Origin: Struthio camelus
Taxonomy: Eukaryota; Chordata; Aves; Struthioniformes; Struthionidae
DNA length: 64,000 nucleotides
Reading direction: 5' to 3'
Assembly (NCBI RefSeq): GCF_040807025.1
Contig: NC_090942.1
Span: 193,682,247-193,746,246, forward strand
Part shown: one piece after another, positions 22,601-37,206 of the stretch
How the letters are laid out: each line of letters starts with the position of its first letter
How positions within the stretch are numbered: the stretch's first letter is position 1
The notes under the pieces: model-generated
Database searches by the model: none
What the model saw: only the letters and a program-made list of their open reading frames with translations
Told to the model about the DNA's origin: nothing
Translations under genes and position numbers: made by a program

Positions 22601-25600
22601 CTAGTGTGCACAGAAGGCCCTAAGTTTTCATTAGCTTCTTGTATGTAAAAAGCATGTACTGCAGTTTTGAAATTGCAACGTGTCCTTGTCTTTTGTTGAC
22701 TTCAGAGGGAGTCGTGGGTGTTGGGCACTTCTGAAAAGTAGGTCACTGGCCTGTCAAGTTCAGACATATCTATTTCTCAGTGCTCCAGAGAAGAGAAGAT
22801 TTAGTGTCATTAATCTTACCTGAGCATGGGGATACTGTGGGAGAAGTGTACTGACTCACCCGGTTTTCAGTAGCACCAATTCTGTCTGGTGTAAACAAAC
22901 TTCTGGATTTCCCAAGAGTCTGCCAGTGATGTGGATGCTAATTCAGTTGGGTGTCTGATGTTTTGATCATGGGTCACCACGCAAAACTGGTCAGAGGGGG
23001 GTAGATGTCGTAGTGGTAAACCTGCTCTTTGCCCCTAACCATCCTTTTTTGGTGCTACTGACAGTATTGTAGGTGAAAGACATTTTTAGGAAGGTGGTGG
23101 TGTAGACAAATTGCCTGACAATGGTAAACTCTGCTCTGTGCCTCCTTTGGGGTGAAATTTCCGTTCTAACTTGCATGTAACATGGCTTGGGGGTGTAGGT
23201 ATTGCAGACAAGAATTGCTTTCTTTGAAGTATTCATGTGAAATAAAAGCTGTTGTAGTCCACAACTGAAAATTGTCAAAAGCCTTCCATTTTCTTTTTTA
23301 AAAAACAGGCTTTCTGGTCTCCTAGAAGGAGACAAAAATCTATCTGTGAATTGTATGCCAGAGAAATTAAGCTATTTAAAAATATGGGAGTGGAGACCTT
23401 TGTCTTCTCTACTACCTTGTATCATCTTTAGTTCCTGTAGTACCGAGATGTCTCAACTTCTTTATATGGAGCACAGTGTGAATGTAAGTGGCATTGAGCC
23501 CAGACTGTCATGTGAGTTCGTATTAGTGTCTTTATCTCACATCAACCTAACTGTACAGAATTTGTATTGCTTGGTTTGTTTTACGGTTTGGGGATCTTAA
23601 ACGTAGATGTGCCTTTAGTTTGTTGTCAAGGCTTGTCTTCTGGATATGCTAATAGGCAGTTTGCTTAAGGGATATACAGAACGAATGACGTTCTTGTATA
23701 GATAAAGTCTAGAGTTTACTAAACCAGTGCTGCACTAGGAACGTATACCTGGCAAAAAATGTGGGGGTTGTCTTTGACATCCTTCTGATGTGCGTTCCAA
23801 GTATGATCTTTCAACTCTCAAAAATTAGCAGTCCTTTTTTCCTTGTGATGTTCTTGTCTGGATCCAGAACATAAAGTATATAGCATTATAGTTCATGCAC
23901 AGTTAAGATAACCTATGCCTGTGAAACACTTAAGGGAGGGGTGGGACTCTTCACTCTCGATACTGCATCCAGGCAGGACGTGAGGCATTGCAAACCCCTA
24001 GTAAACTTGCTTGATTTCCTTTCTGCTGTGGTGGACTGATATACAGAGATTGCTCTGCAGAGCTATGGTTGCAAAATGGGTTTATAATTCTCATCCAAAC
24101 ATAGGGTTATGTCCCTGACAGCCACTCTGCTTTGTGTGTGGCTTTCGGTCCGCACCAGAAGTGGAGGTGGCGAAAGAACTAATTTTGATACTGGGTCTGT
24201 GTATGTCGGTCCAAGCCTGTAGATTTCACACCAAGGTTATTGCAGTAGGAACAGTAGTTTAAGCAGTGCAGAAGGTGTGAATGTTCTCCACCGGTGTAAA
24301 AAGACTTCTTTCTACCTGGGGGCTTTTAAAAATTTGATTAAAAACATCAGTGACAGATAAAATTGTTGAACGAAAATGAAGGAACTTGGGATTACCAGAG
24401 TGAAAATTCATAAGAGGCCTATTGTTGTAGATGCAACTTGTTTGCTCTGGATTTATTTATTTGTTGACTAAGTGGATGTGTTGCAACTTGATGACTGTAT
24501 TTGGAATAAAGCTCAGGGCGGAGGTTAGTGCTGGCTGTCTGAGTGTAAGAAGTGGATGTTGGCAAGAGGTTTAAGAGAAGACAGAAGATCCAAAAGCTCA
24601 TGGAAACAGAAATTGTTCCAGATGTTGAAAAGTAACTGTTCCTGATTTGACTAACATGTATCCTGTTGAGATGCCAAAATCCTTGGACTAGCACATAAAA
24701 TATTTTGCCAAGTACTTGTTGGTTATGAGAAACTCTACTTAGTAATTTGTCAGGTAGTAAGGGACTTGCGATGTATTTTTTCCTCATCCCACCATGGCAT
24801 TTCATGCCACCAGGTGATGAGCTGGTGAAATCTGATGATAAAGTTTGTATAAACCTTGCCTTATGCCGCTCTCCCCAGAGTACTTAGTGTTACTTAAATT
24901 TTACAGGACAAGGATTTAGTCTTGTCTTTCTGATTTGAGCTGTACTGTTACTGCTAGCTCATGAAGGTCAAATTGGGGCAACTCCTGCAATTGTATTAAA
25001 TGCATGTCTTAACTGCTATATAGTACTTGAAAAGATGTGATATTATGGCATGGCTTGGACAAAGACTTGCACAAACCCAGTTTCAGCTGTGCAGTAAGAC
25101 CTCAAAACATGGTGGAACATTAGGTGCTTGACCTGCTAGAGTATGGAATGTAGTATATTTTTCCCCCTCTCTGATTTAGAGATTTTGCTTTATATAAAAA
25201 GTACTTGTATATTCAAAGACACGTGTTGTATCTTAAAAGCTTTATTTGAATAGCTGCTTAATATACCTTCCATTGGAATTAATGCAGCCTCATTTTCTGC
25301 CAGCTCCTGCACAACACTCTGAGCTGCAGCAAGTTTAGGGATGGTGCATGTCTCCTGTATTAACCATTTTGCCTTTTTTCTTCTTGTCATTTGCAACCCT
25401 GTTTTAATTTCACTGGCACCTGTTTACATGGTGATTGGTTCTCTTGTCACCACGTCTTATACCTCTCACGCTTTGCTCTTTGGCTCGGTGACCTTCCTCT
25501 GCAGCTCTGAAGCTGCACAATGCTCCAGAGAGCGTTCAAGGGAACTTCACAATACCGCCCTTAAGTTTGCCCCGCAGCCCCTGGAAAAGAAACAAATGCC

Positions 25601-25902
25601 AGTTATCGAGTAACTATGCGATAGAGAGCTGGTGCTTAACTAAAAATGCACCATTACAGGAAAGCTATTTTTTCTCCTAAAGCTAAAGATGTCCAGAGGA
25701 GGCAGTGATGCTACAAACAGCTGCAATACCCAGCCTTATATTGCAGTGTTTTTGAAGCTACTAAGCTAGTAAGGCAGATTCATTCAGTGAGGGTCAGTTA
25801 GTGGACTGAAGCTCTCAAATGGCACCTGAGGTTGTGGCACAATAAAAATATGTCTGTACCTTGTTTGCTCTGTCTTACAGGATTTTGATTGTTGAGCGAT
25901 GG

Positions 25903-25947
25903 TTTTTTTTTTTTTTTCCCTCCCCCCCTTTCCCTTTCCTTCTCTCC
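25903..25947. repeat. 45-bp homopyrimidine tract
   Basis: Fifteen T residues run into a mixed C/T tract without a single purine, ending in CTCTCCAG. It could adopt a triplex (H-DNA) form. It also looks like a strong polypyrimidine tract before an AG, but the following sequence shows no coding exon that I recognise. Confidence 0.8.
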
Positions 25948-26141
25948 AGCTGCACCAGTTCCTGCACGGTTTCTACTGATTGTGATCTCTGCACAGGTTT
26001 CCCAGCAACAGCTTTCATGTGCATGGTAATATATGCAAGAGAACTGCTCAGAAGTGGCAAAGGAGCGCTTCCAAAAAACTGCTGTCTCTTGTTTTGTAAA
26101 ATGCTGTTTGCAACAGCCTTAAGAGAAGTTAGGATGTGCTC

Positions 26142-26158
26142 GGGGGGGCTGGGGGGGG
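26142..26158 (+). other. G-quadruplex-like G-run pair
   Basis: G7-CT-G8 gives enough consecutive guanines for a three-layer quadruplex on the plus strand. It is isolated within intron 1, followed about 400 bases later by a CpG-bearing GC-rich patch (26540-26660). Confidence 0.4.
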
Positions 26159-28706
26159 CTCAGAGAAGAAATGGAAGGGAGAAAGTGGGGAGGCATAATA
26201 CAGGCATGCTCTGCTCCTGTGCTAGGGAGCTTTAAAAGCGTCATAAACAATGGGCAGTGCCCTGAGGAAAGAAACGGGCTTTTGCAGGAGTATCTTCTGT
26301 ACAGCACTGCATTCTGTGCACTGTAACCTCTCAGGCTGTGAAAGACCATTGACATGAAAGCTCCCCAGAAGCCACATTTAATTGCCTTACCCATGGTACT
26401 TACATCATGCCTGTCAAATACCAGTGGTTTTATATAAAACTCCGCAGGTGTCTGCATATATTTGCCCAGGGATTTGAGCAGAATTGCAGTAGTTCCTAGC
26501 ATAATCTGTTGCAAACACAGGATCAAGAAAAACTGCAGCTATTTCCCTTCTGCATATGGTTTGAGGGCGGGATGGATGCAGCCGTAGTTCTGCAGGATGT
26601 AGTGGGCGCGGTGGGAGGGGAAGGAGCGGTGGCCACAGAGTGCAGCGCACGGGTGCTGAGTATAACCACAAGCAGTAGAGACAGCAGATCCTGTTCAGCA
26701 GATCCTTGTCCTGCACTGGTCATTTTAGGCAAGAGAGAATGAAATGGTCCTCTTAACTTTTGTGGAGTGAAAAATCAAATGCATAAATGGAGAAACCAGA
26801 AAACGAACATCTGCCCAGGCATAGTGAGCACCCCCAGCAAGTGGGTTGAGTGAGTGGATGGAGTAAGCCTGGAAAACTGGAAGAACGATGTTGAGAAATG
26901 AGAAGCAGGAGATGGGAAGATTTACCAGGCAGCCCTTCAGGGAGGGGACTTTACATAATGACTAAACCATATCCATCTCTTACGGCTCTTCATGTGTCAT
27001 AGTTTGTGTGCCTAATGATTTGAAACTACAAATAAATCATGGTCAGACTAGATACCTTGGAGATCAGAAAATGGAGAATAAGTTTTGGAAAGCAGACTTT
27101 GCTGAATTTTTTGATAGACCCAGTACAGCTGTCATCTTCATAAATGGGAGAACAGCTGTGGAGGCTGGGTTGAAAAAAGCAGTGTTTTACTTTTCCTCTT
27201 AGTTGGTGTACAGGAAATAGTGTTGTGTAACTAACCTTGTCCAGACTTCAAACGTCTGGGCTTTGCTTGTTGTGCCATGTGTATTCTCCATTTAAATCAA
27301 GTTTTTCAGGAAACTCTTAAGGTTTTGAGCAGTGAATCTAAGATGATGCCAAAGCACAGTTCTAGGTAGGAGAGCACTGTTCTTCTGCTGGCAGGTTTAC
27401 TGAGGTGTTTGAGCTAAAGTTGCCTTTTATTTTTTAAATTCTGTATCATTCTAACTTAGTGTGAGGTGAGTGATTGATGTTCCTAATAGGTTTTCGAAAT
27501 AATAATAGTCATCGATCACCTCCACAAGGCAATGCTGTTGACCTTTACCAACCTGTAATAGAAGTTACCTTCAATGTTGAGTCCTGTGGAGAGAAATGAG
27601 AAAAGGCAAGGCTGTCCTAATGTGAGTAGGCCTATTTTGCCACCAAACTGAATTCTCTGATTCCGTCTGGATTCAGATGAGAGAGAAAATACATTGCACT
27701 GTCTTGAAGCGGTTCAAAAAGAAGATGCTCGCATATGTGTAGAATGTAGTAGATAATGAGATTTTGCACTCCCAGGAGTGAGTGCAAATTTGGTATATTT
27801 ACCTTCAGCTTCAAATCCATTTATAACAGCAAATAAATGCTTAATTGTGTTCTTAAGCAGACAGTGCTTAGAGTATTTTAGGGTCTTAAAGTAAACAGCT
27901 TTTGGCTTTTTTTTTTTTTTTTAAGCTCTACTAAGGTCTAATCATGACTTGATGCTAAAGCTTTTACTTTAGCTTAAAAGGTAATAAGGAACAGCAAAAA
28001 CATGATTACACTTGTGCAAGCTAATGCTTGGTAGAAGATGGGAGATCAGACAGGGTTTTTCTGTTGGTTTAGAACAATAGTACATATCCTCTTGGTTCAA
28101 TGGTTTCAAGATTTAGATCCATAGGTACCAGCAGTCTCTTGTTTCTGCAACATTTAGCTCACCTGTGCCTTGGAATAAAAAAGGCAGGGGGATGGGGGTG
28201 GAGGTTTAGCCAGTGATTAACAGGAAATCTAGCCTGTTTATTGTAATGGAAGATAAGATGAAACAGGAGAGAACTGAAAACTACTCCGTTCTGGTGCTTG
28301 TTTTCTTGTCATTGCTTAGGATTTCTGAAGCAGTACAGCCAAGCTTATTTAATAGATATGTCCGCTGGCTTGGATGCTTCTCTGAGGGTGTATATGCTGA
28401 GATTTCTTTCCTTACAGATGTCGGCTAAATTCTGTATTCCGTAAGGTTTTTCCCTGTGTTTGTGTTTCTGGTCCAGTTTACTACACAAAGATCTAGAAGG
28501 GATTGCCTGGATACGTAATCCACTTCCCTCTTATCTCAGAAAACCATGTAATGTAATCCCTTTTAATGGATGGGTCCAGCTTCATCCTCATTAGGTATTT
28601 TGCCCCCTTATGTTTGTTGGAAACTTTAAGAATCTCAGTGCTGTGAAACTGGAATGACAGCCCGTATGTAACTAGTTCTCACCCATTTTGCCTATTTGCT
28701 GAATTT

Positions 28707-28795
28707 TCCTTATTTTGAATATTTCTAAAATAAATATCCTTATTTATAAATAAATATCCTTATTTTAAATATTTCTTCTTGATCCTTATTAAGCT
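28707..28795. repeat. AT-rich imperfect tandem repeat
   Basis: The motif AAATAAATATCCTTATTT recurs two to three times with variants (TCCTTATTTTGAATATTTCT, then TCCTTATTTTAAATATTTCT). This is a small local expansion in intron 1. Confidence 0.7.
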
Positions 28796-30409
28796 GTATC
28801 TCCTCATTCCCCTGCCCCCTCCCTGTTTTCCTATTCGATACAGAGAAATTCTGTCTCCCTTCTCAGCCTTTATTTTACTAGAGCAAACATAGGCTACAGG
28901 TTTATCCAAAGAGTGGTTCAAGTTGACTTGGTGAAGGCCTCCAGTCTTAAAGCGGATACCCATGGCACAGCATGCAGGTAGAACTCCTTAAGAGGTGCTT
29001 TTTGCTTTGGTGGTATGGACATAACTTGTGGTGCAGTATAGCTTTTACTGCATGCACAAGTGACTAAAGACAGCTGCAGCATTTTGGTGCCAGGGGAGAT
29101 CCTCTACACAGTGTCTTGGCTGGGCTCATAAAGCATGTCTCTTAGAGTGGCTGGGATTGTAAACGTTGCTTTTAATTCCCTGGACAAGCTTCTGTCAAAG
29201 GCTGATTGCACTTCTGCAGTTCCTGGAAGGCCAGTATAATATCTTGTGCCTCTGGTTTGCTGAGCCTGTGCTGTTTTCCCACGCAGACTGTGTGCCATAC
29301 AGCTCTTGTGCCCGCTCTTGTCCTTTTGGTCCCGTTGCTTCAAACTCCTGTAGTTCAGGAGACCTGGAAGAGACAGCGGCCTGAACATAGACTGCTCTCT
29401 GCAGGCCAGCTGCTAAAGGGAAGGTGGAAAGGTCTTTGCTGAATGCTTATTTCCAGAGCTGAATGACTGCTTTTAATATTCCACAATAACAGTTATTTTT
29501 TATCAGTACCTGCTTCTACCTGTGCTAGAAACTGGAGGTCAAAGCAGGCTTCAGTTAGGGAAGTTATTGGTCGCTGAAAGAATAGTAAGTACTAGCCCGA
29601 GGAAGACAGGAATAGAGCTGGCCCAATATTAATTGTGTTGAGGGAGAGGAGTGGGAATAGGATGCATCTGTCAAGTCAAAATTGACGCCTTTAGGTTTAT
29701 TGTGCTCTAAACATAGACTAGAACTACTTAATGTCTGGAATTACAAACTTGGTATTTTTTTTTGTGCTGCAGTGAAATATGCATTGTAAGCTCTTCCAGT
29801 CAGCCCCGTTTTACATCTCACTCTGCCAGAATAATTGTAATTAAACTCCAAAAGTGTATATTAGGTCTACCAAAGCCTTGCCTCGGCAGTTCTGTGTACT
29901 GCCTGAGAAGTTAATATTTTTATCGCTCTCTAAAGAGCGAAAGATGGGATAGGAGTTTTTGAAACTATAGCTGCCATTATCAACTAAAAATAGACATATA
30001 CTAGATTTCTTCAGGCAGGGGAAGCAGTTAGCTTAAGCACATCAACTCCAATGGGTGTTAGGCCACTATAATTGACACAGCGTGTTATATAGAAGGGTTG
30101 GTTATACAACCTATAGATGATAATCCCTTGCCTAAGAAGAGCGCAGTCTCTTCACGTTGGGAAGTGAATCAGGCTTTATAAACAAATCTCCTCTCACTAA
30201 CTTACTGCAACTGTCAGCCAATGAATGGGAATAGCTGAATCCGTTATCTGGCGTTAAAAGTATCAGCTGGCAAATCATTCTGTCTGTCTTGGGCAGGAAC
30301 ATCAGCTTAGTCTCTTACAAACATTTACTTTACAAAATCCTTCATGTTCAAATTCGGATTCATGCTGTTACTAGCTTTATTTCAAGCGAAAAAGTAGAGA
30401 GGCTTTAAA

Positions 30410-30610
30410 ATGTGGAGAGCTTGCTGCAGGGTCTGGAGTCCTGCAGCAGCGTGAGCCGTGATGTGCCGGCAAACAGGAGAGGAGGCGCGTTGAGCGCGAG
30501 GGGCAAGGTCTGCCCCTTTGCCTGCACCGTTTCTGCAGTTAGCTTGCCAGGCTGCATGGATGCCCCCTGTGCTTGGCTCTGCCTCACGGAAAATAGGTGC
30601 AGGAACCAGA
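30410..30610. promoter_or_regulatory. isolated CpG-enriched patch with a short hairpin
   Basis: About 200 bases inside AT-rich intron 1 are GC-rich with several CpGs (for example GGCGCGTTGAGCGCGAGG). A perfect 9-bp inverted repeat TGCTGCAGG (30422-30430) / CCTGCAGCA (30440-30448) with a 9-base loop opens the patch. It may be an intronic enhancer or alternative promoter; nothing in the sequence proves it. Confidence 0.25.
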
Positions 30611-33600
30611 TGGAAGGAATTATTATGGAGCGTTATTTCCAGATGGGCATGTAGGACCACGTTTGCTTGGTACCTTATCTTTTCCTTTGTACACACTTTC
30701 CTCCTTACAGTTGCTTGTGTTCGTCATGGTGGGGGAGCATGTGACCCACTGGAAGGCAGGAATTCCCACAGTAGCTTTAACCACTACTTTTATCTAAAAT
30801 CTTAGTTCTGGAGTAGGAGTTTAAAAGAAAGGGTAAGGGGTTTTATTTAGTGAAAAGTTCTATGAATACTGGTAGTCATAGTCCTTAGGCTTCTGGTGGT
30901 TAACTTTTTCTCTAATCCTGTGACTAATCCATATTAGGTACCAGAGAAATCAGTCGGGAAAGAGATAAGAATGAGGTGATTGTTTTTAAAAAAGTTATAT
31001 CTGCTTGAAAATGCATGAACTTTAATTTAATTCTGAAAGCTCTTCTGTGATTATGAACGTTTGTATTCCTTCTCTCTCTGCTCCCCAGTAGGTTCTTTGG
31101 TGGATAAGAAGCGAGCTTGGTAAGGATTTCTTTAATAAATTTTCATTAATAGGAAGCCGAGCTAAGAGATTGCCATTCCGGATTCCTTTTGTTCATAGAG
31201 TCCTTTTGGGTCACAGCTGCTTTTCATCCTTCTAAAGAGCTCTGATGACTTAAAACTGTTTCTGAAGGAACCCAAATGAGCACATTGTCTGATTTTTTTT
31301 TTTTTAATTATTATTATTTTTTTTTAAAGTGTGAACAAGTCTGAATGAATGGCCAAGTATTGCAAATTCCTAGGTGACCTCACCAGCAGGAAGTGTGGAA
31401 AAACCTGCAGAATGGGTTGATCTGCCTTGGTCCGTGTCTCCAACTGGCTTTCATTGGGCTTGCTCCAAAACTGAGCTTGTGCTTTTAGTGCACTTTTTGA
31501 CATAAAAAGACATTTTTATATGCTTTAAAGAAGCGCATTCTTTCAGAAACAACTGCAATTGTTATTCAGCTGTTAATCACAAAAACGTGACTATTAACTG
31601 TGTAGGCAAATGTTTTGTATACTGAGTGATGTGAGAGAAGCAGACAAATGACCATTTTGACAAAAATTCTCCATGTGGGAAAACGAATGACATGGGTAAT
31701 TGCTTAGTGATTCATAGTCAAAAGTGTTTTGCATGCAGATTACAAGTGCAAACAGTGGTTTCAAAAAGTGATGTATGTGCGTATACTGACACCTCAAATT
31801 CAAAGGTATTCTTCCAGAAGTAAGTGATACTGTCTGTGTTTGCAGGCGGGCTCCTAATTTGTAAACTAGGACTTTGTGATAATTCTGAAGGACTAGGCTG
31901 ACAATAGTCTGCCCTCCTGTTTGTTTTTAGCTTGCCTTCCCTTTATGGCTGTAAGCGATGACTCTTTTTAAGCCAGAAATTGCTGTTTGTTCAGTTGCTG
32001 GCCAGTGCCTTCCCACTGACCTCAGGCTCGTAAGAATGAAGGTGGAAAAGTGGGGAAAATATGGACCATCTTGAGATACCGTTGTGTACAGTGTAACAAG
32101 AAGAGAGAGGGCTGTTGTGAGGAAACATGACAAACTCCTAGTCATTTTGACTTTCTCCTCAACAAGGACGATATTGCACATTACGATGTATGTAGGGCAG
32201 ACTTCAGTGAGATCGATATTGTCTCCTCTTTTCAATAATTCCATTAAACAGCTGGGAGAAACAGGCAGCTGAACCTAGGACCAGTTGTTATAATAGCTAC
32301 ATTTCTAGTAAATTAAACAGTGCCAGAGAACATTCTTGGGCGCGGGATTCTGGCTGTCTATATGGCATGATTGTAGCAGGGACTGTTCTTGTTGTGGGCC
32401 GATCTGTATGGCGTTAAACAATCCCTGGGCAGGGTTTGTGAATTAGCTTCTACCAAGGATCATTCCCAGTGTATGATTTGGATGCAGTTGTTCCTGTCTA
32501 TGCCAGGTGGCCTCCCTGCCAGAAACTGGTCCCAGACCTGTATCATTTTTTAATATAGCTTTAATTTACACACCCAGAGTGCACGTATCTTGCGGCCACC
32601 CGTGTTGTAGAGGTGTTAAAACGTCTATGGGAAATTGGCTTTGTGATTATTTAACAGAAAACCCAAACAGCTGGCTTAAACAAGACCCAGCCTTTGAAAC
32701 TGGTCAGCCTGTAACCATGTCTGTTAATCTGAGATCTATAAAAATGAGTTTAAGAAACCTGAATTTGAGACCGAAAACAGTTTGAGGTTCTTGAAACTAA
32801 CTTCAGCCAACTGTCAGGGGAGGACAGATCTTCTGAGGCCACAGCGCTGAGCAGCAGTGTGTGTACCGCTGTATTCCAGCGTACAATGTCCAGTGTGATG
32901 CGGCTGCAGTCAGGACTGAAACCCAGCGGGAGCGCAGAGATGGCACTGGTGGCCTCTGTGGTAGGGTACTCCCATCAGATCTCCATGTTTCCATGCTGCA
33001 CCTCAGAGGCCCAAGCACTGAACCTGTTACCTGTGCCAGTATTTCTCCTCATGCTTCCCGACAGTGAAGATGCGTGCTGTGGTGGTCAAGGTGATTTCTC
33101 TCCACAAGCTTTTGCTTTTGACACCCAGGGGAATGTTTGACCGATTTGAGCTGAGTGTTGCTTTGTCGTGTCCCATGGATCTGGGAGACAAGATATAAAC
33201 ATATACCAGCTCATCCCCTGCTGAAACCGTCCTGGCATGGCATCCTTCCAGCAGGTTTGATGTAACTGCAGCTGCTCTGTGGGCTGCCAGTGGAAGAGCC
33301 CAGGCCTAGGCTATGATGAGTATAACAGTCCTTCCACTGTTTCAGGCCACATGAAAGCTTTGGCCCTGTACTTTCAGAGGAAATAATAGGACAGTGTCAA
33401 GCTTTAACAAAGACCAATTTTGAAATACAAATCAATAATGCCTACTCCTTTGAAATAAGCATCCATTTTGGGGTTATGTATTGAAGAGAAAGGATTCTTC
33501 ATCAGGGTGATTCAGATGTAGAGCAAACCTTTGAGATCAGGCAAACATGGATACTGTCCACAGGAAGGCTTCACTTAAGCTTTTCATCTTGGAAAAGACC

Positions 33601-36600
33601 TTCAGTCATAAACATGACCCTTCTGCTCCTCTTAGTCCCTACAACACTTGAAATAAGTTGGACCTGAAGTACCCTCAGACCTTACTCCAAGCATTGTTTT
33701 TACCCCATATATCTTTCCTGTAACCAAGACTTCAATAAAATCTGCAAAGATCTTTGGCGCTGCTGCCAAATGGCTCTAGAAATATCTAACTGTAGTATGT
33801 ATTAAAACTTTAAGATAGATAGAAGATAATAAACTTTCATTTTCTGATTAAACTGGTAATGCTATGCAGGAACCAAGAGGAAGTATTCTACTTAAATAGG
33901 TTGTGAACTTCCCTACCTGAGAAGAGCGTAGAAAACTTCAAGTACAAAAAATCAAACAAAGTATTAAATGAATTATTTTAGAGTATGTTTGCAGTGAATT
34001 GCACTGTACAGCTACAGACACTTGTTCTGTAAATTTGCTGTGGGTCTTCCTGCCTTGTCCAGGTTACCTGCCACTGATAATATAACAGAAGGTAGGTATG
34101 TTGTTAGGGCGTACATATGTTACATATGTTTTCTTGGTGACAGTCTTGTATAGCTTATTTTTGTACAGGCTATTTCCATTTGGGTCCGTGGCTGAGGATT
34201 CACATTATATTTATTTCACTTTTTTTTCATTCTCTTTTGTTTGCTACAGCTTTGTGCTCTATTGGATAAGCCTCTATTTGTGGGGATAAGGCACTATTCT
34301 AAACTGAAAAATGTCTTTTCCACTTCCCATCTCAAAACCGCTTACTGATATGTCTCCCATTGGGAAGAATAATTTGCTTTTGCTTCAGTATATAAATGAA
34401 CACTAAAACGATCATAAATCGTTTCACCCTGCTCCAACATCACATCATTTGAGAGTTTTGCTGCTGACCTCGGTGTGAGCAGGATCAGATGAGACGCTGG
34501 CGTTATTGGAGAAGCGTGTCTACAGCTGCTGTGTAAGGCAGAATTATGATAGGAATCCCTTAGCTTTTGCTGCCACAGTAAATGGCGTAGGAGAACAGTG
34601 GAGGCAAAAGTACAATGTAGACATTGGCTGTAGCATTGTTGTTCAGCATTTGGCATGGCGCTGGCTCATGGAAGGTATGTTCTCTTCCTACTCCTGAGCT
34701 TACTGAGTTACTGAGCCATGTGTGACTGTTCAGAGGTGGGCCCTTCAGGCTGAGGCATGTTGGGTTTTCTTCATCTTTCACAATACGCTATTGTTCTTTC
34801 CCGGAACGTGAGAGTGCTCATCTGCTCTCGTTTGAGTTTCTTCCATGGGATGTTTTGTTGTAGGAGCTTTTTGTATTCACTCCCTTTTCATAAAAAGCGT
34901 CTTGTTTAGTTCTTAATGTCACTTTAACTGTTCTCAAGCTGGTTGGTCTGAAGTTCTTCCGTGATGTGAGTCCTCTGGTACTGAGGAAGTTATATTGGGG
35001 ATTATAGTCCAGCCCTAAGTGGTTACAGGACTGTGATTGCCTTTTTGAGGTACAAGATCAGAGGATTAAGAAAGCAAAAAAATTTTTATAGACTCGTGTG
35101 TACCTTGAAGACTCAGGACGTATGATTTTAAAACAGTCTTGATAGGATTTTTCTACAAAACATTCTTCTTTTGCTGTACTACAAGTCCATACTTTCTTGC
35201 TCATGGTATGAATAGGCTCTGCCTCCATTGCATCAAATCTCATGGAATCAAGGACTGTAACCAGACAGTAAGATAAAGAGGAGCAGATCTGGGCTCTAAT
35301 AAACTTAAAATATGAGTAGATATCAGCAGTGCAAAAGTAACATGAAAATAATCAGAACAAGAGGTCTAACTTGGCTCCCCTTCCTCCTACATAGCTACAT
35401 TGATACCTTTTCCTGATATCACAGATCTGAGTGACACTATGTTGCCATTTGGTGATGTTATGTATTACCTGAAAAGTTAGTAGGCAATTTGGAGAAAAAA
35501 AAAATCAATTGCTGAAGCTGAAAGTAGAAATGGAAAGTTTCTCTGTAGAGGGAGGGCGTAGGAAGAACATGTGATTATCCATCCTGTCTAACATAGGATT
35601 TTAATTCTTGTCTACTCGGAGAGTATCCAGGCTTCGGCTTATGTTTTTTTAAATGCTGTCGGTGGTAAGTACTTCACCCTTGACAAGTCTTCATAGTGGT
35701 TAGTTATTGTCATAAGCACTTAGCAGGCACAGGGGACTTCTGACTTGACTAGGTCTCCTGGGGAGAAAATGGCCAGACTGCCAAAGTAATGACCGTCCTA
35801 TGAGATGACTTAGCATCAGCTATTTTTGTTGTCAGACATATGTTCGAGATTTGATTCTGGGAAGTAGAGTTTCAACCCCTGGGTGCTCAAAAGATCCTAT
35901 AGCTTATTTTGTCCTCTTGGGTGTTCTTACCACTAAGCTATTATGGAACGAGGGTGAGCAGAGTATGGGTATTGTGAGCAGAGAGTTTGGGACCCAGGTG
36001 CTTACGCAGTCCAATGCGGGCCTGCAGGTGTGTGCCAGGGCGTGGGTGGAATGAGGGATTTCACACACCTTTTTGGCATTGATTAGCTTGATCCGCCATA
36101 TTTAATGCACTGTTTTAAGAGTCCTATTTTTGAAAACTCACCTCTTTCAAGGCAGCTGTGCTCCCAGATCTATGCGTTTATATTAGACTTGCTTATGTTT
36201 GATATCACCATTTGTAGGTTCTCCTGCTGAAGCTGGATCATGCTGCTGCTTTCTTTGTGTCCTTGATTGATCTCAAACACCTGTTTATTACGCAGCTCAT
36301 GTTTTTTATGCAAACTCATGTTTTGCAAATATTTCCTAAACAGGACTGAATTTGAATCTATGCTATGTGTTTGTTTATTCAAAAACTAAGCTGCTTTGAG
36401 CACAAAAATGTTTTACTGTTGAGACTCAGTCGTACCTCGACTCAAGTTGGGAAGGGAAGAGGAGGAGGAACTTGGCAGGAACCAGTGCTATGGCATTAAA
36501 TGTTGAAACTTTTCACAAGCACTACAGAGGAAACCAATTGAAGTGAGGTTTTTTTCACTCCCTGAAAATATGCGCAGTGAAAATATTTTGTTTCAAGTAC

Positions 36601-37206
36601 AAATTCTGCAGTATTCAGTTGAAGAAAAAAGATAACATGAAATCATACTCAGGTGAATAGTCTGTATTGGGTGTCCTTTTAAAGCCATTGCTTAGTTTCC
36701 TATATGTTTGTTTCACAGGAACAGATGGTGAACCTTCATTTGGCCAAAATGCAAAAAAAATCCTGTCTGTTAATGAAAACTGCCTAATGGATATATTGTC
36801 TCAAGTAACAATGCAAAAACCAACTAATTGTATTTGTGAGGTACCAAGCAAAGTAAAGTGTACTATTTGAAGAATCCTTAATGTGGTATATGCTTTCCAT
36901 GATACATATTGGGAGGTTACATACAGAAAAAATACTTAACTGTCTAGTGTAGCTGGAAAGGTTTTCATTACTACATCTGTCACTGCCAGAATGCTTCGTA
37001 AATGAAAAGTATTTGAGTTGAATTTTTCCCTTCTTTCTGGTGCTGGGCTGACTTCATGTGAAAAGCCTTCTTGATACACCAGCAATTCTAAGAATGGTTG
37101 GGGAGAGTTTTGGGGTTTGAGGGATTTGTCTTCAGCCTGCTGCCTCAATTTGGATAATCTTTTATTGTCAAAATACTGCACTGTTTTGGATGTCTTGGCT
37201 AGGGTT

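Noticed and set aside
24419..24805. 128-codon minus-strand frame in intron 1
   Set aside because: No family resemblance and no splice or promoter context; treated as random.
33580..33660. Minus-strand CR1 trace suggested by TTGGAAAAGACCTTC
   Set aside because: Only a short match to the CR1 motif; flanking sequence does not continue the alignment.
36719..36839. Exon-like segment after TTTCACAG with a following GTACCA
   Set aside because: The donor is weak, and joining it to WDFY2 exon 1 gives an immediate stop; less convincing than 41434-41590.
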